Part shown: positions 1 through 8,825 of the stretch, piece after piece
Numbering within the stretch: position 1 is the stretch's first letter
Layout of the letters: each line of letters starts with the position of its first letter
From: Planctomycetaceae bacterium
GTDB lineage: Bacteria; Planctomycetota; Phycisphaerae; Phycisphaerales; SM1A02
DNA length: 64,000 nucleotides
Reading direction: 5' to 3'
Assembly: GCA_947490615.1 (NCBI GenBank)
Contig: CANLHK010000004.1
Location: 186,001-250,000, forward strand
Notes under the pieces: generated by a model
Seen by the model: only the letters and a program-made list of their open reading frames with translations
Told to the model about the DNA's origin: nothing
Database searches by the model: none
Program-made: the position numbers and the translations under genes

Positions 1-444
1 CGTGCCCGCGACGCTGCCGAAGAGGAGACTGCGCAATCCACCCTGCGCGCCCGAGTCGTGCGATTGCACCGACGAGAGCAGCACCGTGCCCAACCCGAAG
101 AAGAACGAAAGCGAGACGGCGATCGCGCCGTCAGGGCCGACGCCGCGCAGTCGTGCGAGTGCAGGAACGCTGACGGACGCGAGGAGCGCGCTGCAACTCG
201 CGCCAAGCACGAGAAGCCATGGCGTGCGCCCGCCGACACCGAGCGCTTCACCAAGAAGAAATCCGATGCAAACACCAGGAAGGCTCGCGTGGCCCGCGAC
301 ATCTGCGATGAGCGCCTGTCTTCGCGCGAGGACGAAGGTCCCGACTGCTCCCGCAACGGCTCCAAACAACGCGCAGCCGAGGAGCGCCACGAGGGTGTTG
401 CGCCCGATCTCCGCCAAGACGAGTGGCAGGAGATTCTGGGTCAC
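1..444 (-). CDS. Metal ABC transporter permease (ABC-3 family), partial
   Basis: This is the N-terminal 148 codons of a polytopic inner-membrane permease that runs off the left edge. The GTG start shares a GTGA overlap with the stop of the ATPase gene before it, so the two are translationally coupled. After a first hydrophobic segment comes LARRQALIADVAGHASLPGV, the loop typical of ZnuB/MntB/TroC-type permeases (RRxALxxDAxxHASLPG), followed by further hydrophobic segments. With the ATPase and the binding lipoprotein it would form the membrane channel of a Mn2+ or Zn2+ importer. The adjacent MntR-like regulator and the absence of a His-rich loop in the binding protein favour manganese, but that is inference. 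The rest of the gene lies outside the window. Confidence 0.85.
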   Translation of the reverse strand, partial: MTQNLLPLVLAEIGRNTLVALLGCALFGAVAGAVGTFVLARRQALIADVAGHASLPGVCIGFLLGEALGVGGRTPWLLVLGASCSALLASVSVPALARLRGVGPDGAIAVSLSFFFGLGTVLLSSVQSHDSGAQGGLRSLLFGSVAGT

Positions 445-1283
445 GAGTTGCGCTCCGCGTCGTGTGCCGTGTCAGGCGCCGTGTTGAGCGCAAGGCCATA
501 CGCGCGCGCCACGCTCGCGTCCGCAAGTGTGGCGCGCACTGGACCGTGGGCGAGGACGCGCGTGTTGAACAGAATCGCATCGGCGAAGATCGAACGAACC
601 GTGCCGAGGTCATGGTGCACCGCGAGGATCGTCGTGCCCTGCGCGCGGAGCTCCTGCAAGACGCGCGCGATGGTCTGTTCGGTCACCTCATCGACATTGG
701 CGAAGGGTTCATCGAGCAGCACCAACTCAGCGCGCTGCACCAACGCGCGCGCCACGAGAACGCGCTGGCGTTGGCCGCCTGAAAGTTCGCCAATGGGTTT
801 GTCCTGCGCGTGGGCGAGCCCAACAAGCGCGAGCGCTTCGCGTGCTTCAGCGCGTGCTGCGCGACCCACGCGACGAAACAATCCGAGTCGCCCGTAGAGT
901 CCCATCGCCACGATGTCGAGCGCCGACGCGGGGAAACTCCAATCGAGTTCCGATCGCTGTGGGAGATAGGCGACCTTGCCGCGCACGCGCTCGAGCGGCT
1001 CGCCGAAGAATCGCGCAGCCGATGGATCATGCACAGGCGTCAGTCCGAGGATCCCTTTGAGCATCGTGCTCTTGCCAGCGCCGTTGGGACCAACAAGCGC
1101 CGTCATGCTGCCGCGTTCGAGCACGAAACTCGCATCGACGACAGGGAGTTCACTGGCGGAATAGCCTGCACTGAAGTTGCGAAGTTCGAGCGGAGCGTGC
1201 AGACGAGTCGGGCTCTCCGTTGCACTCTTTGCGGGCCTCGTGCCCGCCGAACCTTCAAGCGCACCGCGCGTCGCGTCCATCAT
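441..1283 (-). CDS. Metal ABC transporter ATP-binding protein
   Basis: Cytoplasmic ATPase of the metal importer, 280 aa. Walker A GPNGAGKST lies at residues 65-73, followed by the signature LSGGQRQRVLVARAL and Walker B LVLLDEP. The order and spacing fit the MntB/ZnuC/TroB group. I chose the ATG that overlaps the stop codon of the binding-protein gene (ATGA). A longer reading frame starts 25 codons upstream but would lie entirely inside the preceding gene. The roughly 30-residue N-terminal leader before the ABC fold (LELRNFSAGY) is longer than usual and not obviously functional. The gene sits between the substrate-binding lipoprotein and the permease, with 4-nt overlaps on both sides, so all three are one operon. 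Confidence 0.9.
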   Translation of the reverse strand: MMDATRGALEGSAGTRPAKSATESPTRLHAPLELRNFSAGYSASELPVVDASFVLERGSMTALVGPNGAGKSTMLKGILGLTPVHDPSAARFFGEPLERVRGKVAYLPQRSELDWSFPASALDIVAMGLYGRLGLFRRVGRAARAEAREALALVGLAHAQDKPIGELSGGQRQRVLVARALVQRAELVLLDEPFANVDEVTEQTIARVLQELRAQGTTILAVHHDLGTVRSIFADAILFNTRVLAHGPVRATLADASVARAYGLALNTAPDTAHDAERNS

Positions 1284-2278
1284 CGCGACGCTCCTGGAAC
1301 CACGCCGCCGAGACTCGCCGCGATGACTCTCGCGTTGTGACGGAGCATGCCCTCCCAATTTCCCTCAGGAGTGTCGGGTCGTCCCATCGAGTCGGAGAAC
1401 AGTGGCTCGCCGATCTTCAGTTGATGTCCGATGGCGGCGCATCCTTCCACGAGTGCACGAATCGTGCGATCCGACACGGTGGTTTCCACGAACGCCGTCG
1501 GCACGCGTCGCGCAGAAATCTCAGCGACGAGATGCTCGATGTCGGTGATCGATGCTTCACTTTCGGTTGAAAGACCTTGGATGCCGTAGACGGTGAGCCC
1601 GAAGCGTCGACCGAAGTAGGCAAACGCGTCGTGCGCCGAGACCAGCGTGCGATGCTCAGAAGGAATGGACGCGATGAGCTGCTCGCACTCTTTCTCTAAC
1701 AGCGCTGCGCGCTCGCGGTAGAGCGCGGCGTTGGCGCGGAACTCGCCCTCATGAGTCGGATCAAGTCGCGAGAGCACATCGGCCACAGGAGCCGCGGTCT
1801 GTCCCCACAGCGCGGGATCCATCCACACGTGCGGGTCAAAGTACGACGCGCGATTGGGATCGGTGAGCAACTCAGTGCGGGTGATTGACTGCGCGACACG
1901 CAGCACAGGGCGCCCCATGCTCTCGACGCGCGCGAACGCGTCACCCACGCGACCTTCGAGCATGAGCCCGTTGAGGAACACCGCTTGCGCATCGAGAATC
2001 CGCAGCACATCTGTGCGCGTCGGCGTCCACAAGTGGGGGTCGACGCCAGGGCCGATGAGGCAGACGACTTCAGCGCGCGGACCAGCGACCGAGCGCACCA
2101 CATCGGCGACCATCGGCGTGGTCGCAACAAGAAGCGGGAGTTCGGCATGCTCACGCGGTGGCGTGGCGTTCACGGTCGGTCGTGCCGCAGGTCGGTCGCA
2201 GCCGACCAAGCACACGGTCAGCAAGACCACGAACGACGCAAGCACGGCGACGAGGATGGAGGTGGCGCGATGTAGCAT
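1280..2278 (-). CDS. Metal-binding lipoprotein of ABC importer (TroA/MntC/ZnuA family)
   Basis: Extracytoplasmic binding protein of a cluster-9 metal importer, 332 aa. A lipoprotein signal peptide ends in LVGC (Cys27). The expected metal ligands are visible: His in DPHLW, His in DPHVWMDP, His in SAHDAFAYF and a C-terminal Asp in PLFSDS. The His-rich loop common in Zn-specific ZnuA proteins is missing, which with the adjacent MntR-like regulator favours Mn2+. It heads the operon (binding protein, ATPase, permease). The ATG lies inside a perfect 16-bp palindrome and no Shine-Dalgarno sequence is possible there, so initiation may be leaderless. No other in-frame ATG precedes the signal peptide. 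Confidence 0.88.
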   Translation of the reverse strand: MLHRATSILVAVLASFVVLLTVCLVGCDRPAARPTVNATPPREHAELPLLVATTPMVADVVRSVAGPRAEVVCLIGPGVDPHLWTPTRTDVLRILDAQAVFLNGLMLEGRVGDAFARVESMGRPVLRVAQSITRTELLTDPNRASYFDPHVWMDPALWGQTAAPVADVLSRLDPTHEGEFRANAALYRERAALLEKECEQLIASIPSEHRTLVSAHDAFAYFGRRFGLTVYGIQGLSTESEASITDIEHLVAEISARRVPTAFVETTVSDRTIRALVEGCAAIGHQLKIGEPLFSDSMGRPDTPEGNWEGMLRHNARVIAASLGGVVPGASR

Positions 2279-2302
2279 ATGCTACATGTAGCCTACGCTA
2301 CG
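2271..2302 (-). promoter_or_regulatory. Tandem MntR-like operator overlapping the transporter start codon
   Basis: Two adjoining 16-bp copies of TGTAGC-N4-GCTACA. The first (2271-2286, TGTAGCATATGCTACA) is a perfect palindrome; the second (2287-2302, TGTAGCCTACGCTACG) has one changed end base and a non-palindromic spacer. The first contains the ATG of the binding-protein gene (2278-2276). The arm/spacer pattern TAGC-N4-GCTA matches the core of the E. coli MntR box as I recall it (ATAGC-N4-GCTAT). The site lies between the mntR-like gene and the transporter operon, where a Mn-dependent repressor site is expected. The repeat is seen directly; regulator identity is inferred. Confidence 0.75.
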
Positions 2303-2369
2303 GTTGGGGTGCGTGCGAGAGCCTCGCCGCCCGAAATCGAAAAAGACCGAGAGAGAGGGGTGAACGCCG

Positions 2370-2888
2370 CTAGCGCCCGAGATAGCGGGCCATGGCCTTC
2401 AAGGTCGCCGCCGAGCAGTGGTGCTCGATGCCTTCAGCGTCAAGTCCCGCGGTGCGGTCGTCGACGCCTAAAGCGCGCAGAAAGTCGATCACGAGGTCGT
2501 GACGGCGTTTGGCCTCCGCCGCGAGCGTCCGACCTCGGGTGGTGAGGCCGAGCGGCTTATGGGGTTGGGCCTGCACAAGGCCTTCACTGGCGAGTCGCCG
2601 CACCACGCGACTGACCGTCACATGGGAAAGCCCAAAGCGTTCGGCAATGCGCCCGACGCGTGCTTCGACCCCTGCATCGAGCAGGTCCGCAATCGCCTCG
2701 CAGTAATCCTGCGCCGCTTCGGTCTCGTGCTGAGCCCGCAGAACGCGGTGGCGTTCGGCCGACGCGGCAGGACGCACCGCGACGGACGACTTCGCGGTCG
2801 AACTCGGCGGGGGAGTGGTCTTCTTCTTCGCGGCCATGGAGAGTCGTTGCTCAGGAGGAACTGTGGATCGGGCTCGCCGCGGCGTCAC
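2370..2888 (-). CDS. mntR: MntR/DtxR-family metal-dependent transcriptional regulator
   Basis: DNA-binding metalloregulator, 172 aa. A Lys/Pro/Ser-rich N-terminus is followed by HETEAAQDYCEAIADLL, a winged helix (RIAERFGLSHVTVSRVVRRLASEGLV) and the dimerisation/metal-binding part with RHDLVIDFLRALGV and DAEGIEHHCS. These match the MntR branch (RHxxVxxFLxxLGV, DAEGMEHHVS). There is no C-terminal SH3-like domain, again as in MntR. The GTG start used here overlaps the acs stop (GTGA). An internal ATG at 2837 (MAAKKK) is an equally possible start, and neither has a clear ribosome binding site. The gene lies directly upstream of the metal ABC operon and a tandem palindrome that is its likely target. 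Confidence 0.87.
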   Translation of the reverse strand: MTPRRARSTVPPEQRLSMAAKKKTTPPPSSTAKSSVAVRPAASAERHRVLRAQHETEAAQDYCEAIADLLDAGVEARVGRIAERFGLSHVTVSRVVRRLASEGLVQAQPHKPLGLTTRGRTLAAEAKRRHDLVIDFLRALGVDDRTAGLDAEGIEHHCSAATLKAMARYLGR

Positions 2889-4903
2889 TCATCGTTGCCG
2901 CGCAAGGCAGCGAGGACATTGAAGTCCTCGAGAGTCGTGGTGTCCTGCTTGGAGTCGCGGCCCGCAGCGACATCGCGCAGCAGTCGTCGCATGATTTTTC
3001 CGGAGCGGGTCTTAGGGAGTGACTGCGTGAAGCGGATCATGTCGGGCTTGGCGATCGGACCGAGCACACCAGAAACATGCTCGCGCAGCGCGGACTTCAG
3101 CGCGTCGCTCGCGGTGGCGCCCGGAGCAAGCGACACGAACGCCGCGATGCCTGTGCCCTTGATCTCGTGCGGCATGCCGACGACGGCTGCTTCGACGACG
3201 GCCTCATGCGACACCAACGCGCTCTCGACTTCCATCGTGCCCAATCGATGGCCCGAGACATTGATGACATCGTCGATGCGGCCCATGATCCAGAAGTAGC
3301 CGCGATCGTCGCGACGCGCGCCGTCACCAGCGAGGTACATGCCGCTCACGCGCGACCAGTAGGTTTCGATGTAGCGCGCGCGGTCGCCGTGAATGCCGCG
3401 CAACATCGAGGGCCACGGCTTGCGGATGACCAGGAGTCCGCCCGTGTTGGCGGGCAGTTCGTTGCCGTGTTCGTCGACGACGGCTGCGTCGATCCCGAAG
3501 AACGGCAGCGTGCACGAGCCAGGCACCGTCGGTGTCACGCACGCGAGCGGCGTGATGACATGTCCGCCCGTTTCGGTTTGCCAGAAGGTGTCGACGATGG
3601 GGCAGCTGCCGCGGCCGATGTGCTCCTGGTACCAGATCCACGCCTCAGGATTGATCGGTTCACCCACGGTGCCGAGCACCTTGAGGCTCGAGAGATCGTG
3701 CTTGGCGGGATGCTGGTTGCCCCACTTCATGAACGCGCGGATCGCCGTTGGGGCCGTGTAGAAATGCGTGACGCGGTGACGCGCGACCATCTCCCAGAAG
3801 CGGTCGTCGCCAGGAAAGTTCGGCGCGCCTTCGTACATCAGTGTCGGCACGCGGTTGGGCAGAATGCCATAGACGATGTACGAGTGGCCCGTGACCCAAC
3901 CGATGTCGGCGGTGCACCAATAGACATGCCCAGCGCCTGCGCGCAGGTTGAAGGTCTGCTGCGCGGAGTACGCGGTGTAGACCATGTATCCGCCGATGGT
4001 GTGGCGAATGCCCTTGGGCTTTCCTGTTGAACCCGAGGTGTAGAGCAGGAAGAGCAGATCCTCGGAGTCCATCGCCTCACAGGCGCACTCGGTCGATTGC
4101 GCTGCGAGGAGTTCGTGCCACGCGTGATCGCGGCCCGCGGTGGAAGTGACGGCAGACTTTGTGCGCGTGACGACGACGCAGTGGTCAACGGTGTGCCGTT
4201 GCGCGGCGAGAAGCTCGATGGCTTCATCGACGCACTTCTTGAGCGCGACCACCGCCCCGCGACGCCATGCGCCATCGCAGGTGATGATCACGCGCGAGTT
4301 CGCGTCGAGCATGCGATCGACAATCGCAGGCGCAGGGAATCCGCCAAAGATCACGCTGTGCGCAGCGCCGATGCGCGCGCAGGCCAACATGGCGATGGCG
4401 AGTTCGGGAACCATGCCCATGTAGAGCGTGACCACATCGCCCTTCTGGACACCGAGCGACTTCAACGCGTTGGCAGCGCGGCAGACTTCGTCAAGAAGCT
4501 CGCCGTAACAGAGGTGCTTGACCTCGGGCGTGCCGCTCGCGTCCTTGGGTTCGCCTTCCCAAATGATGCCGACTTGGTGACCGTGGCCATCGAGCACATG
4601 ACGGTCAAGTGCGTTGTGGCAGATGTTCGTGGTCGCGCCGACAAACCACTTCGCGTCGGGGCAGTTCCACTCAAGGACTTTCGACCACGGTGTGAACCAC
4701 TCGAAATCCTGCGCGACCTCGCCCCAGAATCCCTCAGGATCCGCGATCGACCGCGCATGCCGCGCGTGGTACTCGTCCATCGAGGAGCAAAACGCGCCAC
4801 CGAGCTCGCTCGCCTGCACAGCCGTCGGCGGGAACAGACGAGTTTCCTTGAGAAGAGACTCGACGGTAGTCGACACGCCAGGCGCGCTCGATGGGTTGCT
4901 CAT
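2885..4903 (-). CDS. acs: Acetyl-CoA synthetase (AMP-forming)
   Basis: Converts acetate, ATP and CoA to acetyl-CoA, AMP and PPi in the cytoplasm; 672 aa, close to the usual 650. The ANL-family motif LLYTSGSTGKPKGIRHT is present, as are GHSYIVYGIL, YTAPTAIRAF, DTFWQTETGG and the C-terminal KTRSGKIMRRLLRD, whose Lys is the residue acetylated by Pat-type enzymes. I chose the ATG giving MSNPSSAPG; a longer frame would run into the end of alaS and adds only Arg-rich sequence. TACCTT on the same strand ends 7 nt before this ATG, suggesting leaderless transcription from the 76-nt gap after alaS. It is followed, with a 4-nt overlap, by the mntR-like gene. Confidence 0.96.
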   Translation of the reverse strand: MSNPSSAPGVSTTVESLLKETRLFPPTAVQASELGGAFCSSMDEYHARHARSIADPEGFWGEVAQDFEWFTPWSKVLEWNCPDAKWFVGATTNICHNALDRHVLDGHGHQVGIIWEGEPKDASGTPEVKHLCYGELLDEVCRAANALKSLGVQKGDVVTLYMGMVPELAIAMLACARIGAAHSVIFGGFPAPAIVDRMLDANSRVIITCDGAWRRGAVVALKKCVDEAIELLAAQRHTVDHCVVVTRTKSAVTSTAGRDHAWHELLAAQSTECACEAMDSEDLLFLLYTSGSTGKPKGIRHTIGGYMVYTAYSAQQTFNLRAGAGHVYWCTADIGWVTGHSYIVYGILPNRVPTLMYEGAPNFPGDDRFWEMVARHRVTHFYTAPTAIRAFMKWGNQHPAKHDLSSLKVLGTVGEPINPEAWIWYQEHIGRGSCPIVDTFWQTETGGHVITPLACVTPTVPGSCTLPFFGIDAAVVDEHGNELPANTGGLLVIRKPWPSMLRGIHGDRARYIETYWSRVSGMYLAGDGARRDDRGYFWIMGRIDDVINVSGHRLGTMEVESALVSHEAVVEAAVVGMPHEIKGTGIAAFVSLAPGATASDALKSALREHVSGVLGPIAKPDMIRFTQSLPKTRSGKIMRRLLRDVAAGRDSKQDTTTLEDFNVLAALRGNDE

Positions 4904-4910
4904 GCGGTGG

Positions 4911-4916
4911 AAGGTA
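4911..4916 (-). promoter_or_regulatory. -10 element TACCTT, leaderless promoter for acs
   Basis: TACCTT on the minus strand, 7 nt before the ATG of acs. It matches the TAnnnT element seen at the same place in front of many genes here. No convincing -35 hexamer. Confidence 0.5.
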
Positions 4917-4979
4917 CCCGCGGTTTGAACGCGGCGGAAACTCGAGACGAGCACGCGGCGCTCGAGGGCACTTCCTCCC

Positions 4980-7871
4980 TTACACCTTCCCCTTCGCAAA
5001 CCCCTCCGCCGCCTCCAGCGCTTCTCGTGTCTTACTTGGGTCTTTGCCGCCGGCTTGTGCGGTGTCGGGGCGTCCGCCGCCGGCGCCGCCGCAGGCTTGC
5101 GCGGCTGCTTTCACCCAGTCGCCTGCTTTGAGTCCCTTGTCGTTGGCGCTCTTGGGGCAGGTTGCTGCGATGGCGACTTTGCTTGCGCCAAAGTCGGGTG
5201 AGAGAAAGAGAATCGGCGTGTCGGAAAGTTTCGCGCGCGCTGCGTCGATGGCGGCAAGCAGCGCGGGCGCGTCGGCGCCGTTGATCATCGCTACGAGTGG
5301 TCGCGATGCGCCGCTCTTGGGATTGGCGTGCAACTCCACGAGTTCGCGTGCCTGCGCGACGGCGTGGTCGCGCGCCGCACCTTCGGCGTTCTTGCGCGCG
5401 GCCTTCGCTTTCTCGCGCAGTGGTTCGAGCGCGCGATCGAGTTCGACCTTCGCCACGGCGCCGAGTTCGAGCGACTCGAGCATCTTGGCGATGTCCGCGA
5501 GTTCCTTGGCGAGTGCGTCACCGTCGAGCGCCATGGCTTCCTTGGTGCGTTGCGCAAGACCTTCGGCTGCGAACTGCGCGGCGATCGCGCGTGGTCCCGT
5601 GAGTGCGAGGACGCGCCGCACTCCTGCAGCGAGTCCGCCTTCACTCACGAGGACACATTGTCGCGCATCGCCCATTGAGCGCAGGTGGGTTCCGCCGCAG
5701 AACTCGATGGAGAGCGTGCTCCACTTGGGATCTTGTGGTTGCGCGATGAGTTCCGCAACCGTCGCGCCGATGGCCACGACGCGCACGGGGTCGGGATAGC
5801 GCTCGCCAAACACCGCGCGCACGCCGTTGATGCCGCGTGCGGTGGTCAGTGGGATTTCTTGCGCGTCGACGGTGAGGTTCGCGGTGATCGCCTGGTTGAC
5901 GCGCGACTCGACTTCACGAATCTGCTCGAGGGTGAGTGGCGCCTTCGCCGCGTAATCAAAGCGCAACTTCTCGTCGTCGACGAGCGAACCTTTCTGCTCG
6001 ACCTCATCGCCTGCGACGGCGCGCAATGCGAGATTGAGCGCGTGCGTCGCGCTGTGGTTGGCGCGGATCGCCTCGCGGCGGTCGCGTTGAACCATGAGCA
6101 TGCCATCTTCACCGCAGCGCACTTTGCCCTGCGTGAGGCGGCCGATGTGCAGCACGAAGTTGCCCGCGCGTTGGACATCGGTGAACTCGAACACAGCACC
6201 ACCCGCGCTGGTGTTGTCGATGCGGAACGAGCCGTGGTCGGCGACTTGACCGCCCATCTCGGCGTACATCGGAGTCTTGTCGAAGACGAACGCCAGCGTC
6301 AACGCGCTTCCTGCGTTCGCGCGATCGTCGAAGTTCTTGCCGTTCCAAATCGCCATGAGCGTGGCATGCGTCGGCTTGCCGACAAACTTGGCGGAGTCGT
6401 CGGTCGGCTTCACACCGAGCTCGTCGAGCTTGGCAATCGCATCAGGCGGGAAGTGCAATCCCGTTTCGGTGCCACCAGCGCTGCGACTGCGTTCGCGCGC
6501 AGCTTCCATGAGCGTTTCAAATCCAGCAGCGTCGACGGTCATGCCCGCTTCGTCGGCCATCACTTGCGTGAGGTCAATCGGGAAGCCCGAGGAATCGTGC
6601 AGTCGGAAGGCATCTTCAGCAGAGATGGTGTTGCCGCCCGCCTTCTTCACGCGCGCGGCCGCGTCAGCAAAGAGCGTGAGTCCGCGCTCGAGCGTCTTGC
6701 CGAATTGGATCTCCTCGTCTTCGATGAGTTGCGCAACGCGCCCACTGGCTGGCTTGAGTTCGGGAAACGCGCCGCCAAGACTCGCCACCACCGCAGGAAC
6801 GAGATCCTTGAGAAACGGCCCGCGCACGCCAAGAGTCTGGTGACCGTGGCGCACCGCGCGACGAAGAATGCGACGCAGCACATAGCCGCGGCCTTCGTTC
6901 GATGGTGAGGCGCCATCGGTCAACGCCATGGTCAGGCAGCGGATGTGGTCGGCGATCACGCGGTAGGCAATGTCGATGTGGTCATCGAGCTTGCCGCTGT
7001 AGGCGCGCGCGCTGGTACGCAGACGAATCGCTTCAAAGAGCGAAGCCCACAAGTCGGTGTCGTAGTTCGAACGCTTGTCCTGAATCACCGAGACGAGACG
7101 CTCGAGACCCATGCCCGTGTCGACATGCTTGGCAGGCAGCGGCTTGAGCGATCGATCAGGCTCGCGATTGAACTGGATGAACACATGGTTCCAGATCTCG
7201 AGCACATCAGGATCGCCCGAGTTCACCAGCTTCGCCGCGTTGCGCCCGCCGCCGATGCGGTCGTAGTGAATCTCCGAGCAGGGCCCGCACGGACCCGTCT
7301 CACCCATCTCCCAGAAGTTGTCCTTCATGTTGCCAGGGATCACATGATCCTTGGGAAGCAGCGATTCCCACAGCGCTTTCGCTTCGAGATCAGGCTCGAG
7401 TCCCGCCGCGGCATTGCCTTCAAACCAAGTGGCGTAGAGCCGATTGGGATCGAGTCCGTAGGTCTTGGTGAGAAGTTCGAACCCCCAGCGGATCGACTCT
7501 GCTTTGAAGTAGTCGCCGAACGACCAGTTGCCGAGCATCTCAAAGAAGGTGTGGTGATAGGTGTCCTTGCCCACATCTTCGAGGTCGTTGTGCTTGCCGC
7601 CTGCGCGAATGCACTTCTGCGTGTTGACGGCGCGGGTGTACGAGCGCGAGCCGCGTCCAAGGAAGACATCCTTGAACTGGTTCATGCCTGCGTTGGTGAA
7701 CAGCAGCGTCGGATCGTCATGCGGCACGACAGGGCTCGACGGTGCGAAGGTGTGCGCGGCCTTCTCCACGAAGAAGTCGATGAACGCCTGTCGAATCTCT
7801 ACGGCCGTCGTGGGGCGACGCGAGAGGTGCTTGGCGGCATGAGACGACGGTGCAGGCGTGGAGGCAGACAT
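4980..7871 (-). CDS. alaS: Alanyl-tRNA synthetase
   Basis: Charges tRNA-Ala, 963 aa (family about 875-960). The class II catalytic domain begins EIRQAFIDFF and carries TLLFTNAGMNQFKDVFLG and HHTFFEMLGNWSFGDYFK. The editing domain has the zinc/catalytic motif HSATHALN and the partner FCGGTHLRSMGD. The C-terminus has the DHHA1-like glycine-rich region (MINGADAPAL... ACGGAGGGRPDTAQAGG). I chose the ATG giving MSASTPAPSS; the extra 52 codons of the open frame lie in the promoter region shared with tpiA. TATCTT ends 8 nt before this ATG. Transcribed divergently from tpiA and followed by acs. Confidence 0.97.
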   Translation of the reverse strand: MSASTPAPSSHAAKHLSRRPTTAVEIRQAFIDFFVEKAAHTFAPSSPVVPHDDPTLLFTNAGMNQFKDVFLGRGSRSYTRAVNTQKCIRAGGKHNDLEDVGKDTYHHTFFEMLGNWSFGDYFKAESIRWGFELLTKTYGLDPNRLYATWFEGNAAAGLEPDLEAKALWESLLPKDHVIPGNMKDNFWEMGETGPCGPCSEIHYDRIGGGRNAAKLVNSGDPDVLEIWNHVFIQFNREPDRSLKPLPAKHVDTGMGLERLVSVIQDKRSNYDTDLWASLFEAIRLRTSARAYSGKLDDHIDIAYRVIADHIRCLTMALTDGASPSNEGRGYVLRRILRRAVRHGHQTLGVRGPFLKDLVPAVVASLGGAFPELKPASGRVAQLIEDEEIQFGKTLERGLTLFADAAARVKKAGGNTISAEDAFRLHDSSGFPIDLTQVMADEAGMTVDAAGFETLMEAARERSRSAGGTETGLHFPPDAIAKLDELGVKPTDDSAKFVGKPTHATLMAIWNGKNFDDRANAGSALTLAFVFDKTPMYAEMGGQVADHGSFRIDNTSAGGAVFEFTDVQRAGNFVLHIGRLTQGKVRCGEDGMLMVQRDRREAIRANHSATHALNLALRAVAGDEVEQKGSLVDDEKLRFDYAAKAPLTLEQIREVESRVNQAITANLTVDAQEIPLTTARGINGVRAVFGERYPDPVRVVAIGATVAELIAQPQDPKWSTLSIEFCGGTHLRSMGDARQCVLVSEGGLAAGVRRVLALTGPRAIAAQFAAEGLAQRTKEAMALDGDALAKELADIAKMLESLELGAVAKVELDRALEPLREKAKAARKNAEGAARDHAVAQARELVELHANPKSGASRPLVAMINGADAPALLAAIDAARAKLSDTPILFLSPDFGASKVAIAATCPKSANDKGLKAGDWVKAAAQACGGAGGGRPDTAQAGGKDPSKTREALEAAEGFAKGKV

Positions 7872-7879
7872 GGCAGCGC

Positions 7880-7885
7880 AAGATA
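7880..7885 (-). promoter_or_regulatory. -10 element TATCTT, near-leaderless promoter for alaS
   Basis: TATCTT on the minus strand ends 8 nt before the alaS ATG, in the divergent alaS-tpiA region. No clear -35 or Shine-Dalgarno sequence. Confidence 0.5.
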
Positions 7886-7965
7886 GGGCGTGCCTGCACC
7901 GACCGCGCGCGGGAGCGGAGCTTGAATGGGCCACCAAGTGACGGCGCGGCGTGCTGACGGAGTGG

Positions 7966-7971
7966 TAGTCT
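7966..7971 (+). promoter_or_regulatory. -10 element TAGTCT, leaderless promoter for tpiA
   Basis: TAGTCT ends exactly 6 nt before the tpiA ATG, so position +1 would be the A of ATG. No Shine-Dalgarno sequence precedes the start. Confidence 0.6.
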
Positions 7972-7977
7972 GCACGC

Positions 7978-8769
7978 ATGGCGACTACGCGAAGGCCCTT
8001 CGTCGGCGGCAATTGGAAGATGAACACGACGCGCGCTGCGGGGCTCGAACTCGCGCGCGCCGTGGCGGATGCGGCGCGCGCACACCCTGAAGCCGAGGTC
8101 GTGGTCTATCCCTCGTTTCCGTTTCTTGAGGGTGTGCGCGAGCGAGTCAGCGGTTCGGGGCTGAGCGTCGGAGGTCAAGATTGCGCGGGCCATCAGACGG
8201 GAGCGCACACGGGGCAAGTCTCCGCGGCGATGCTCCAAGAGGTCGGCTGCGCCTCGGTGCTTATCGGGCACTCAGAGCGCCGTCACGGGCTCAGCGAGTC
8301 CGACGCGCTCCTCTCCATGAAGCTCCATCGCGCCGTCGAATGCGGTCTGCAACCCGTGCTTTGTGTGGGAGAAACCCTCGCGCAACGCGAGGAAGGCAAC
8401 GCCGACGGTGTCATCGCGCAGCAATTGCATGGCGCGCTCCATGGTCACAGTGAGCAAAGCCTCGCCGCACTTGTCATCGCCTACGAACCAGTCTGGGCGA
8501 TCGGAACTGGGCGCACGGCGGCGGTTTCTGATGCCGAGGCTGCCCATCGAACGGTCAGGCAGACGCTTGCGGATCTGTATAGTGCGCGGTTCGCCGAGCA
8601 GGTCAGGGTGGTGTATGGCGGCTCGGTGCATGCCAAGAACGCGGCGGAGCTCTTCGGGTGCGAAGAGATCGACGGCGGTCTCGTTGGAGGTGCGTCGCTG
8701 GTTGCGGCGGACTTTGCGACGATCATCGCCAGCGCCGCGAGCCGATCATCCATGCGGCGTGGACGCTGA
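7978..8769 (+). CDS. tpiA: Triosephosphate isomerase
   Basis: Glycolytic and gluconeogenic interconversion of dihydroxyacetone phosphate and glyceraldehyde-3-phosphate; 263 aa, slightly long because of an Arg-rich C-terminal tail. Catalytic Lys14 lies in GNWKMN, the catalytic His in LIGHSERR, the catalytic Glu in AYEPVWAIGTG, and the phosphate loop in VVYGGSVHAKNAAEL plus DGGLVGGASL. All active-site residues are present. First of a rightward group leading into secG (56-nt gap), yicC and the APH-family kinase. The start has a leaderless-type -10 and no ribosome binding site. Confidence 0.97.
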   Translation: MATTRRPFVGGNWKMNTTRAAGLELARAVADAARAHPEAEVVVYPSFPFLEGVRERVSGSGLSVGGQDCAGHQTGAHTGQVSAAMLQEVGCASVLIGHSERRHGLSESDALLSMKLHRAVECGLQPVLCVGETLAQREEGNADGVIAQQLHGALHGHSEQSLAALVIAYEPVWAIGTGRTAAVSDAEAAHRTVRQTLADLYSARFAEQVRVVYGGSVHAKNAAELFGCEEIDGGLVGGASLVAADFATIIASAASRSSMRRGR

Positions 8770-8825
8770 CGCGTATCACGCCGTGCATCACGCGCGCTCG
8801 CAGTCAGCGTCTGAAACGGGTTTCC

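Noticed and set aside
6945-7886. Long open frame (313 codons) on the plus strand opposite alaS; similar ones lie opposite acs, groEL and gyrB
   Set aside because: These are antisense shadows caused by high GC codon bias. They have no recognisable domains or start signals and lie fully within certain genes.
4980-8027. N-terminal extension of 52 residues on AlaRS
   Set aside because: It lies in the promoter region shared with tpiA. The family N-terminus starts after the internal ATG, which also has a -10 at suitable distance.
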